From: Antennarius striatus
Taxonomy: Eukaryota; Chordata; Actinopteri; Lophiiformes; Antennariidae
Assembly: GCF_040054535.1 (NCBI RefSeq)
Contig: NC_090794.1
Location: 1,611,501 to 1,675,500 of the forward strand
Reading direction: 5' to 3'
Length of the DNA: 64,000 bases
The notes beneath the pieces are model-generated. The model was not told the DNA's origin. It did not search any database and saw only the letters and a program-made list of their open reading frames with translations. The position numbers and the translations under genes are program-made. Below are positions 41,073 to 52,779 of this stretch, piece after piece. How positions within the stretch are numbered: position 1 is the stretch's first letter; every line of letters begins with the position of its first letter.

Positions 41073-42520
41073 GATCCCTCGGCAGCGCTTGAACACGTGC
41101 AGCATGAGGGGTGGTCTGTCAGAGGGCCCACGTGGATTACCCATCATGCATGTTTCATGTCGGAAACGTCCTCCGATGCCTCCTGTCACGACCTGCGAGC
41201 TCATCCAGAAAAACACCCGTGGAAATAAATCCACCAATCAGGAATCAGCTCTCCCAAATTCATTCCAGAGGAAATTTAAATTACAAAAAAAGAAAAACAA
41301 GAGGGGGGAAAAAGGCTTTTGTACAAGAATTTTACACATCTATAACTTTAATTTTAAAAGACATAAGTGTCAGTTTTTATGGTATAAACGGAACACTTTT
41401 ACTTAATTCAAGGCTGTAAACTTTTCACAGCCAAACTAAAACAAATGTTTATCTTAGGATTTCTATTCAAGTCACATTTTCACTCCCATTTCTTTTCCTA
41501 TTATTAAGATATAATTTTCCTAAAACAGAGAATGTTATTATTCTGATGTGAAAAGGCTTTTTTCATCATTTATTATCTGTTGTTAAATGTCATTAAAATA
41601 CTTGAATTTCTTTTAGATCCTTCCTGTCAAAACTTTTCCTTTTGGGTCAAAACAAGAAAACTGAATTTTCATGCATCTGGCAAGTTTAATTAAAACAAAT
41701 CTGACTTCAAATTATTTGTTTAGAAATAAAATAAATGGTTTGGATCATGGCCGTATGATGGAGGAGGAATATAATTCATTCTCAGCTCTGTTCAAGAAAA
41801 ATACTAAAGCTTTTAAGAAACATTAAAAAAAACAACAACTAACAGATGCAGTTTTGAAACATAGATTTTAAAATTTTTGTGCAATTATTCCCCAAATAAA
41901 GTCAACTAAAATAATTTTTTAAATAAACAGTAGCAGAAAATAAACCTGTTAGTCTGCATGGGAACCTGAACAGTAGATGTTAAAAAGTATAAAATATAAT
42001 CTGACAAACAAAAGCCACTCATTTAAAATAGTCTAATTATCTTCTAAAACTTCTATTTATGGTGAACAAACATTTCATTCACACTCTAAAAACCTTTAAA
42101 GCGAAATTCTTCATTTTTTCAGCTCCATGTGAACTTTTATCTACTTATTCTCCAACTTTTATCCTAAAAATAAACAGTTTCAAAGTAAATGAAAGAAGTT
42201 TAACCCGATACATCATGACAACAAAAAGTTCTTATTCATATTCTGACACATCAGAAAGGAATTCAAACTGCAGGTTTTGGAAAAATACGACTTTTACTTA
42301 CTAGAAATAACTTTTAAACTAAAAAAGAAAAAAGAACAGAAATGACGAAAAAAGTCACCACTGTGTTTTTTGATCACTGATCAATAAAAATAAAACTGAT
42401 AATCATTAATAGTCATCCGTCTCCACAGACTTTAATTAAATATAAACAGTGCGCGCCCACGTTTATGAGCACGCGCATTTTACATCACATGACTATTACT
42501 GTTAATAACAATAATAATAA

Positions 42521-42533
42521 CCGCTAGGGGGCG
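42521..42533 (+). promoter_or_regulatory. CTCF-like motif between prep and lin28b
   Basis: CCGCTAGGGGGCG fits the CTCF core and points towards lin28b. Confidence 0.45.
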
Positions 42534-43525
42534 TGTGACGCGCATGAGCCCGTGTGACGTCACCAGTCAGTTTGATGCTGCTCTTATAAACGTCATCTAT
42601 CCTACATGAAAAATTAATAAACTCCCTGCTTACGTCATCACGTGCCGACGCGCGTCACGAACAGGCTCGTGACCCCGGTGGAAACGCCCCCCTCCCACCT
42701 TAAATTCTGATTGGTTGACGTATTTGAAGCTGTTCCAAAACAGCCAATGAGGGGACACCTGATGCACCCGAAGTCGCAGCTGAGCAGCTGCTGTGGGAAC
42801 TATATGCCCCCCCCCCACACACACACACACCACACCGGCGGAAGGACACTAATTACACAGGTCAAAGGTCAACTCTATCTATTTTATCTATCTCTGATCT
42901 GGGATCAGTTTGGGGGGGGGCTGGGGGTCATTTCTGGAGAAAACGATGCTTCCTGCGGTTCAGCTGTTAATTTGTCCTGTTTTAGGATGGGGGGGTGAAG
43001 AGGAGGAGGTCTATCCCGATGGTTCTGAAGGTGCAGCTCCGTAGACAGGCCGGGTGGGGGATGTGAGGAATGGATCTTTATCAAAGGGGGGGGGGGGCTG
43101 ATGGAGTGGGGGGTGGGGGCTGATGGAGTGCGGTGGGGGGGCACGGCACATGGTTTGAAAGGCCACTGCAGCTCCAGAGGCTGGACGGACATTGGTTCCA
43201 AACCCTGACCGGAGCCGCGTTCCTTCTCCCGGTCCATGATCCGGTTCGGGTTCGGGTTCGGTGCCCCGGATGTGACCGGAAGCGAACAAATCTGCCCCTT
43301 AACGCACGTGTGCGCGCGTGCGTGCGCGTGCGCCGCCAGCCTCAGCTCGTGTTTCCGGGTCACCATCAAATATTCATCCATGGAAAGTGTGTTTGATTCC
43401 AGACGCGCCTGAACATGTGACCCCCCCTCAGTCCGGTGCGTCCGGGTCCAGATCCACTTCAGCGGGAACACCGGGACGGTGCTGCCCGCCACACATCACT
43501 CATTCTCGGGGCCGACAGGAGGAGG

Positions 43526-43547
43526 ATGTCCGCTCCATCTCCCACAG
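43526..43547 (+). CDS. lin28b: Possible alternative first exon of lin28b
   Basis: ATGTCCGCTCCATCTCCCAC followed by AG and then a consensus donor (CACAG|GTGAGT) encodes MSAPSPT and ends in phase 1. That is the same phase as the MAEG exon at 48678, so it could splice to lin28b exon 2 at 49430 and read MSAPSPTGGPGKGGGG. It sits at the end of a CpG-rich stretch that looks like a promoter. No transcript evidence is available; it could belong to another transcript. Confidence 0.3.
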
Positions 43548-46038
43548 GTGAGTCCCTTTTTCTTTACATCCGTTGGTTTTCTTTATTTTATTTTTCTCAC
43601 TGCGCGCGTAAAATGCGCACTAACCGCTGGGATTAACCGGATTAAACCCGATTGAGAGAGAAATTGATCAAGTGTTTTCAATAAAGTTGGATTGAAGTGG
43701 GGAAAAATACCCAAAAACCAACGCGCGTCGTTCAACCTGAGGGGGGAAAAAAGGCGCAGCGGGTTTAAAATAGATCCTTAGAAATAAAAATGAGACATTT
43801 TAAGAGAAAAAGGCGCAAAAATATCAACTGTTAAAACGATTTTAAGACTAATACCGGATTAACACCTTTCATACCGGAAGTCTGATGATGGGTTGAAGTG
43901 AAGGAAAAAGGTTCGATTCCCACTGAACCCCAGCAGCCGAATAAAAGCAACAAATATCCGCATTTGTTCCATAGTGCGCCCATTTTGACGCACCGGCTGC
44001 AGAGGCGCCCACCCCCCCCGGTCTCTGTGACGTCACCGATTTTTCATTCATATATTTGGAGCTTGTTTACGTCGGAAAGTTTTTTTTAATTCGCTTGAAA
44101 AAAGGATCAACAGAAACGTGTTGGTTTTAATTTTCTTACTGTTGACGCAAGACGCAAGAAACTAAATGGAATCCGACCCAGGAGCAGGGAATGAAACCCC
44201 GCAGGTTCGTGCTTTTAGAAACATTTATTTCTAATGACTAAATGAAGAATTTGGAGGATTTTTCTGCCCCAATCGGGGTCATAAAATGCAGGAATGATCC
44301 TTTAAGTTTTGGGTCTTTTTTTGTTTTTTTTTTGCGTTCTCCTGACGCGCACCTTCTCCTGTCAGATTTGCGGGATTATTTCGTTCATTAAAAATATTCC
44401 TCAACGAAATCCGCGCAAATATAAAAGAAAATACTTGAAGAAAACACAAAAAAACTGTTGATTTCTTTTTCCTTTCCCAAAAATCTCCACGAATGTTGGA
44501 TTAAAAACCAAATGGAGCCAAAAATGAATGTTTTTAAATCATTAAAATCATTAAAATGATGATTTTGAATGTGAAACTTTATTCTTGTTGGAATTCTCCT
44601 GCTGGGAAAGTGAACCCCCAAAGAGAGGCTGACCTGGTTTCACCCCCCCCCCCCCTCTTGTTTACACTTCCTGGCAAAAGGGAATAAAAAGTGAAGGATT
44701 GGTGTCTGGAATGCATGAAGTAAACGACAAAAACAAGTTCTTCTCCAAAGAGGACGAGGGGGGGGGGGGGGGCATGAACCCAGTGAACCCCTTTGAAGGC
44801 AGGCTTCCTCTGGGAGCCTATACCGGCCGATGGGGCTGGGGGGTTGGGTGAGGTTAGCTGGGGTGAGTGGGTCCAAAGTCTGCAGAAGGTTTGGTGTTCA
44901 AACAACTCAGGAATCCGCTGCTGCTCCAGGGGGGGGGAAGTGATCGGAATGATCCGGTCTGGGCCGGATCGATGCCCCCACAGATCCATGATTCCAGAAG
45001 GAAACGTTTTTCATCTGAAGGATGGAATAAAGTTAATCCAGGAGGGAATAAATTAACAGTTTTCTTGGTTGGAATTAAAAAATGAAATTGGAATTATTTT
45101 TTTTTAAATTAAACCTCCTGAAGAAGGAGCAAAGAGGTGTTTCCATGGAAACACGACAGAAGGAGAATTTAATCATTTTATATTTGACTAAAGTTTATTA
45201 TAGATATTTTTTTAAAATGCTTTACAGAATTATTTGCAAATATAATTACAAAAACTAAAGCTTTAAGCTTCTGTTTAAAAGAATTTGTAATTTTTTCTGA
45301 CACTTTAAAGCCAATATTTGTAAATTTCTCCGTTTGGGATCAATCTATAATCTATATCTTATTTACAATCAAAACAGTAATCTGAATTTTCATGATTTTA
45401 TTACCAGATTAGCTCGAAACAGAACAGAAAATTCAACCACATCTTTAAAATATTTCAGTTTTTGCAGAACTTGATGAGAAAACTTTCAAATTTTGCCTTC
45501 ACGCAGAAAATTGGAAACAAATATCCTCTAATAAATAAAATAATAGAGAAAAAGTATAGCTTTTTAAAAGTAAACAAGTAATGGAGCAAATGCATTCTAT
45601 TTTTGGTTTATCTGAAAAAATAGTTCCAAATTCACAGAAACAAGAGTTCCTTCCCTTTTAACACAACTAAACAACAAAAGTTTATTTTCTCCACAAACTG
45701 TAGAAGTGAAAAAATTCCCAACAGTAACAGAAGAATGATTTATATCACTATAAATAAACAAGTAAATAAAGGTTTAATCGATTTATCTAAAAAGAAACAA
45801 AATTATTCGTGTACGGACAACAGTTCCTGCATGTAAAACTTTTTATTTGTTTTTCCACAAATTAAATTAAATTCAAAATAAGTTTCAGTTTAACTTCCTG
45901 TTGAAGTTTATTATGGATAAGTCGATTAAAAGCGAGTAAAATAAACAAGGAGGGAAAATGTGGGCAAGAAAACACGTATGAAAAGGTCAGGCATGAGTTC
46001 CCTCACTTTTAAAAGAACTCAAGAGCTCTTCATTCTGG

Positions 46039-46039
46039 T

Positions 46040-46112
<73 letters not shown>
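46039..46112. repeat. CA microsatellite
   Basis: About 36 CA units with one interruption (CACGCAC). Confidence 0.95.
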
Positions 46113-46114
<2 letters not shown>

Positions 46115-47630
46115 AGGAATGTGGAAAAAAACACTGATGTGAAGCTGGAAAACAATCAAAGGTGGTTTGAGTTAAAGTTTCTGATGATTCACGGAGAAAA
46201 AAATTCAAAAAAATTTTTTTACAAACAAGCAAGAAAAAAAAAATTGTTTTGTCCACAAATAAAAAAAAGTGGGAAAAAAAAAGTTTGAACAAAACATCTC
46301 AAATGTCATCAAAACAAACAAAAACATTTAAAAAAAACAAACAGTCCAAACAACAAATAAACAAAAAGTTCCATTTCCATCGGGAACGGTTCCCGTCGGG
46401 ACGCGGTTGCGTGGATAATAATCTGACCCCCGACCCCGTGACCCGGGCGGTGTAATCCCGCGGTCGTGGCGGAGGCCTCCTCCTCCTCCTCCTCCTCCAG
46501 CATCCTCACAAACAGGCCCTTTTTTTTTTTTTTTTTTTTCCCCCCCCCTTTTTTTTTCTGCCCCGGCTCGGGGGTTGCATGGATTGGGGGTAGGGGCAAA
46601 AAAAAAAAAAAAAAAAGCTTGTGAATTCCGGAGGGTGGGCTCTCCGGCTCTGGTGGGTGGAGATGGGCTTGTTGTTGCTTCATTCCTCCAACGTGTTTTT
46701 CCCTCTTTCCTCGTACCCGTACCCGGGAATAACCCCGGGGGGTGGGGTGGTGGGGGGGTGAGATCACAACACAACGTCCTCAATGGACGTCAACAATCCG
46801 CCGGGTGGCCTCGAGCAACCCCAGATTTCTCAAACACAAACTCCTCCTCTTGCTAATGTAATTCAGACTTTTAATTATCCGGATTAATTAATCTGTGAAT
46901 TCACAACTTTTGAGCAGGAAGGAAACGTTTTCTGGGATTTTTTTGCAGATTATTTTTCTCTGGCGTCGTTAATCGTTTTCCAAACACACCCTGATTGATG
47001 ATGCGTTCAAGGACTCCGTAAACTCGGAGCATCTTTTGCCTCTAATACCGGATTTTTTTATCCACCTGATAGTTTTTTATTCCAGACAGATAAAACGCAG
47101 AACTGAAAAAGTTTTCACGTCTGTTTTTCTGGGTTTTCCAGTCGCATTCCAAAGCAGTGAGTTCAGCTCTCCGCTGGTGTGTGTGGGGGGGGTCGTTATG
47201 TGTGTGTGGGGGGGTGGGAACTGGTCCCGGGTTGGAAACCGGAGCTCAAAAACAACAAGGTTGCAGGTTAATTTGGGCTCAGGTAAGGAGGGATTCAGGC
47301 CTCACTTCCTGTTGGACAGGAATGCAAACGAGACTCACTTCCTTGTTGCCTTATAAGGTCATATGGGCGGGGTCAAACGTTTTTAAAAACCGATGCAGCC
47401 GAATGAATGTTAAGCTACATTTTAATGGACTGGATGAAGGGGAAACGTGAGGAGGTTCTGCCATATGATACGCCGCCGTGACCTTATGGAGGGCGGAGCT
47501 ACAGGAAGGTGTTTTTTTTGTTTTGTGGTCCTTTAATTTGCCTGATTGTTTTGTGTCCACAACATTTATTCCCTTTCTTCACTGAACAACCGTTTGATCT
47601 CCAGCGTCATTTGTCGTTTGTAGTTTGTCT

Positions 47631-47644
47631 GTTTCCATGGTAAC
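47631..47644 (+). promoter_or_regulatory. X-box-like RFX motif 1 upstream of lin28b
   Basis: GTTTCCATGGTAAC, a very good X-box, about 1.05 kb upstream of the lin28b ATG. Confidence 0.45.
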
Positions 47645-47788
47645 GCATCCAATCATTCTCCATCCGTTCAGTTTCTGTGGAACACATTTTCCGATTATTT
47701 TTCAAAGACATTTTTTAAAAAAATTTACGCGCGAAACATCGGAAGCGACACCTTTTTTTGTTTTGGGTTATCGTTTTGTCATTTTTTT

Positions 47789-47802
47789 GTTTCCATGGTA
47801 AC
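47789..47802 (+). promoter_or_regulatory. X-box-like RFX motif 2 upstream of lin28b
   Basis: GTTTCCATGGTAAC, identical to the motif 158 bp upstream; flanking sequence is not obviously duplicated. Confidence 0.45.
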
Positions 47803-48254
47803 AAGTTAGAGCTCATTGAGGGGCCTAACTAAAAAAAAAATTTTTTTTCACTAAACTTTATTGACACATGTCACACGTACAGGAGAGATGGATGTCAATT
47901 TTTTTTGGGGGGGGGGTTTCAAAACTTTATTTATTCTGAATGATGAAAAAAGTTTTGCTCGGATAAAAAAAAAACTTGAACCTGTGTGTGGGGGGGGGGC
48001 GTGGAGGTGGGGGCGCGGGGGGGTAGTATATTATATATTATTTCCTGTCTAATTTGTTTCCCATATTTCCTTTACACCCCCCCCAAAAAAAAAGAAAAAA
48101 GAGGACTCATTACCATTTAATTGAATCTAATCTAATCTAATCTGTATGATAATCTCAACCCCCACCCTCCCCCTAATTCCACCTCCCCCTCCCATTATGA
48201 AAACACTCCTTATTACAACCCGCTGCTTGTCTTTCAGGATCAAATTTACCGGAT

Positions 48255-48500
48255 GGTTGTGAGTCCGACCCCCCCCCTCCCTCTTTCTCCCCCCCTCCCT
48301 CTTCCCCCCCCCCCTTTCTTTCCTCGGTGTAAATCGGCAGCGAGGACAAGAAAAAAAAAAAGCACGTAATTGACAGTCACGTGGTCTCACTACGGGAACC
48401 GGCACAGCCAGCCTGAGAGCGAATGAGAGCGAGGGGGGGGGAGAGAGCGAGGGGGGGGGAGGAGAGAGAGAGAGGAGGAAGAGGAGGGAGAGCAGCACAG
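48255..48500. repeat. Polypyrimidine and polypurine tracts at the lin28b promoter
   Basis: Nearly pure pyrimidine runs at about 48269-48325, and a nearly pure purine run at about 48419-48495 (G runs with GAGAGA). They lie within 420 bp of the start codon, in what should be the lin28b promoter or 5' UTR. Mirror-type tracts of this sort can form triplexes. Confidence 0.7.
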
Positions 48501-48677
48501 AGGTGCTGGGGGAGAGGAAGGGACTGGCGGACGGAGACATGACACACACCCCCGCCGGAGGAGCAACGCGCCCCGGAGCCGAGCGGAGCTGACGGGACCC
48601 GGGATGTCGGACCTCCGGTGACCGCAGACGGAAGATTCTCCGACCGCAACTTGTGCGCAGAGGGTCCGCCGGGAAAC

Positions 48678-50747
48678 ATGGCCGAAGGTTGTGCTGCAAT
48701 TATTTCATACAGGGAGGGGGGGAGGGGGGGTGTGCGCGTTGGAGGGGTGGAACGATAATCTTCTAAAAATGATGATAATAATAGTGATGATAAGAACAAG
48801 CCGGACCAGAGCCCCCCCCCCCCCCACCAACCGAGCGCCGGACGCGTTGTTAGATTGTTAGAGCCCCCCCCCCACTTCCCTTAACGCACCGGGAACCATG
48901 CGTACACCTGCCTTCTGGATCACACGCGGCGGCACCGGAGATGCACGACAATTAACCCCCCCCCCCCTCCTCCTCCAGGGGGGGGGGGCGCAACGGAGCG
49001 CCCCCCCCCCCTCCCTTCCCACCGCGCACGAATCCGATTCATCTGTCACCGAGGAACAAACTACTTTCAGTGTGTGTGTGTGTGTGTAGTGGGGGGGGGG
49101 GCGTTGGGGTGAGTGTGTGTGTGTGTGTGTGTGGGGGGGGGGCGTTGGGGTGAGTGTGTGTGGGGGGGGGTGTTTGCGTTCACGAGATGTCGGCCCCACG
49201 CGCCGCCGCCGTGCTGTCGGTGTGAGTCGAGGGGATTCCGACCGGCCCTGAACGCCTCACAGCCCGCGTTCGGCTCCGTGGAGAAGTTTTGACGCAACGG
49301 ATTTAAAGTTACGTAAACCGCGGAACCCCCGCGTGGGTTCGGTGATCTAACGCCTCTAACGTCTCACCGGGACCCCCCCCACCCCTCCCCCGCCCACACA
49401 CACACACTCCCCCCCCTCCCTTGTTGCAGGAGGGCCCGGTAAAGGTGGCGGAGGAGACCCCGCCAAGTCCCCCGAGGAGCGGGAGCGGGAGGACCGGACC
49501 CGACCCCAGGTCCTATCGGGATCGGGCTTCTGCAAATGGTTCAACGTCCGGATGGGCTTCGGGTTTATCTCCATGACCAGCAGCGAAGGGACCGTGGACC
49601 CCCCCCTGGATGTTTTCGTCCACCAAGTAAGTTAAACAGCCCGACAAACGGACTTCTGCTCTGAGGTGATGCTGGTTGTTGTTGTTGTTGTTTTTTGGGG
49701 GGACGTATTTTCTGTAAGAACGCTGCCAGTGATCGTTTGACCCCCCCCTACTTCACTCCACAACCCCCCCCCCTCCGTTAGTCCTCCATCCATCCGGATG
49801 TTTTGCATTACCCCTACACGTTACCGTGTAGCCGAATCACACGTTCTCCAAGTTCCCTCTTTTGAGCCACATGCGCGCAGCCCTTCTCCCCCCTCCCTCC
49901 CTCCCTCACCCCCCCATTCTGAAAGGGAAGGGAAGGGAAGACATGTCGTGTGGCTGTGACACGGCTGGTTTCACACTTGGCCCTCATGGACAGCGGAGCC
50001 TCGCGTCAACATGTCGGAAAGCGGGGGCTCGTTTTTTCTGTCCTTTTCATCCAAATTACGCACACGGGTTGGTGCGCGCGCAGCGGGGGGGGGTGGGGTG
50101 GGGGGTGTCTTTCTACGTTTGCACTTGTAATGTTAAAGCCTGCCCCGCTCCTCCACGGTTGCGGGGGCTGGATTTATTGTGCGTGGAGTTCACCCCCCCC
50201 CCCCCAGAAGCAAACAAAGACGAGTCCACGACGCGCGGGTTTTTACGCGGCCGTAAAGCCGCCCGGAGGATGAGGAGAGGCGGCTTTTCTTCATTGGACG
50301 CCCTCCTCCACGCTCACTGGATGGAGGTTGTGTTGAACTGGGGGGGGGGGGGGGGGGCATTAGGGGTCAGATGTCAGCGGTGACGTTTTCATCAATAGCA
50401 GCCGAGCAGAGCTTCACGGAGGATTCATTTAGTTTCATTTGGAAGTTGGTGCCCAGTAGAAACCAGTTTGTTGTGCTGGTGGGGGCTGAAGGTGTGTGTG
50501 TGTGTCGGGGGTGTGTGTGTTGATCTCCTGCTTCTATCATTCAAACCCACAGGTGTAAATAAATAGGGTTATTTGTTGACCTTTGATCTATTTGTTGTGC
50601 GGAAATTAAAAAAAAAACGCAGGTATGGCTTGTGTTTTTAAAAAAAACTTTATTGGCACAAACAGGAAAGGGTTAAATCTGTCCCATAGTTTCAGTTTCT
50701 GAAGCACAACACAAAAAAATGGCATAATTTTTGAGACATTTTGTATG

Positions 50748-50780
<33 letters not shown>

Positions 50781-52200
50781 CCTTTCCATGTACGTTTCTT
50801 TATGGACGCCGGTTGTTTCACACGTGGATCCGGTGTTCAAATTGCTATAAATATTGAAGCCCCCCCCCCCCAGGTCGGTTTCCGGTTGGTTGTCGTTGGA
50901 TGTTGGTAGGACGATATCAGGCCTGGGTCCGTTGGTTGAGTCAAAGTCGGCTTTATTGTCAAATGTAACGTATGTATGTATGTATATACAGGACATACAG
51001 CACAGATGGAATCACAGTCCTCTGACCCGCAGTAAACAGGCAGAACAACAGGCAGTACAACACGGGCAGTACAACACGGGAAGTACAACACGGGCAGTAC
51101 AAAAGCTAGTACAACAGGAGTGTCAACACGGGTGGTAGAACAGGCAGTACAACAGGCAGTACAACAGGCAGTACAACACGGGCAGTACAGCAGGCAGTAC
51201 AACAGGCAGAACAACAGGACTGTCAACACGGGTGGTAGAACAGGCAGTACAACAGGCAGTACAACACGGGCAGTACAGCAGGCAGTACAACAGGCAGTAC
51301 AACACGGGCAGTACAACAGGCAGTACAACAGGACTGTCAACACGGGTGGTAGAACAGGCAGTACAACAGGCAGTACAACAGGCAGTACAACACGGGCAGT
51401 ACAGCAGGCAGTACAACAGGCAGAACAAAAGGCAGTACAACACGGGCAGTACAACAGGCAGTACAACACGGGCAGTACAACAGGCAGTACAACACGGGCA
51501 GTACAACAGGCAGTACAACACGGGCAGTACAACAGGCAGTACAACAGGCAGAACAACGGGCAGAACAACGGGCAGTACAACAGGCAGTACAACAGGCAGT
51601 ACAACACAAAGTATGTGACTAAAACACAAAGGGATGGTGATGGCTAACGGGTTGTAGCCGGCGTTAGCGGAGGGGGGGGGCAGCGTTGAACAGGTGTGAG
51701 AATCAAACCCCCCTCTGGAGTAGAGGTTTGTTTACAGCTTCCTGTTGGGTAGCTGGACTGGAGCGGGTCACATGATCAACACCACCGCAGTTTAGCACAA
51801 TGAGCTAACGGCGTCTTCATCCGATCGACATCTTCAATTGATCGACGATCAATAATACCCTGCATGTTGTCTGAGGTGCTGGTGTTTGTTCATTGGTTCG
51901 TTCCTGTTAGCTGTTAGCATGCTAACGCTCTAAAGGGGCTTCTAGCATCAGAGGTCAGGTGGGGTCAGAGGTCATGAGATACTCACCCCAGCTGTGACTC
52001 CAGGTTAGCTGGTGGCTACTCTGCTAAAAACAACCCCCCTCCCCCTCCCCGCATGCCCCGCCCGATTGTGGGCGGAGCTCAGGGGGCGTGAGGACAGGAG
52101 AGGAAGAGGAGGGAAAACCAAGTGTGGGCAGGGGGTGGGGGGTGGGGGGCACCAGTTCTCCTCCTGGGGGGGCTCCTCATCAGCTCCCATCTGATCACTT

Positions 52201-52269
<69 letters not shown>

Positions 52270-52467
52270 CATGAAGCTCCTCCGCCCTCCCACGACCCCC
52301 CCACCTCCAACACTACCTGGTCTCAGTGTTTTTCTGTGGGAGTTCCCGCTGGGACACGGAGGGAGGGGGAGGGGAGGTGTGTGTGTGTTGGGGGGGGGCG
52401 CTCTCCTAGTGCATTCTTTAAAAAGAGGAATTTCTTTAAAGACAAAAAGGCAGGAGGGTGGGGTGAG

Positions 52468-52525
<58 letters not shown>

Positions 52526-52718
52526 CGCTGAGGTGGGGGCTGCTTGCCCTTTGTCGGTAATCAGTTTGAAATGTTGCTGCTGCTGTGGGTTCAATTTATG
52601 GAGCCAGTGTGTGTGTGTGTGTGTGTGTGTCTGTATGGGGGGGGCTCCTGCTTTCCCCTCAGAACCTCCAGGTTGCTGACGTCTACATGTGAGCCGTTTG
52701 TAAGATGTTCTAGGTATT

Positions 52719-52779
<61 letters not shown>

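Larger units (their letters stand above)
40898..43300. other. prep-lin28b intergenic DNA
   Basis: It is AT-rich to about 42450, then CpG-rich. No exon of popdc3 or bves, which lie between PREP and LIN28B in human, was found. Two CTCF-like motifs are present (41060 and 42521). Confidence 0.5.
43548..48230. other. lin28b upstream region
   Basis: No recognisable coding sequence. It contains AT-rich DNA (45060-45960), a CA repeat at 46041-46112, T and A homopolymers near 46520-46618, and a duplicated RFX-like X-box at 47631 and 47789. Open frames near 46300-46790 come from homopolymers. Confidence 0.5.

Noticed and set aside
42905-43492. 195-aa minus-strand frame, proline-rich
   Set aside because: Low-complexity translation of a GC-rich, probably promoter region on the other strand; no splice context and no similarity to popdc3 or bves.
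46309-46783. 150-aa minus-strand frames with poly-Lys and poly-Phe
   Set aside because: They are created by A/T/C homopolymers; no similarity or splice structure.
50837-51647. Long frames on both strands (Cys/Leu/Tyr-rich and Gln/Tyr-rich)
   Set aside because: They are translations of the 12/14-bp minisatellite.
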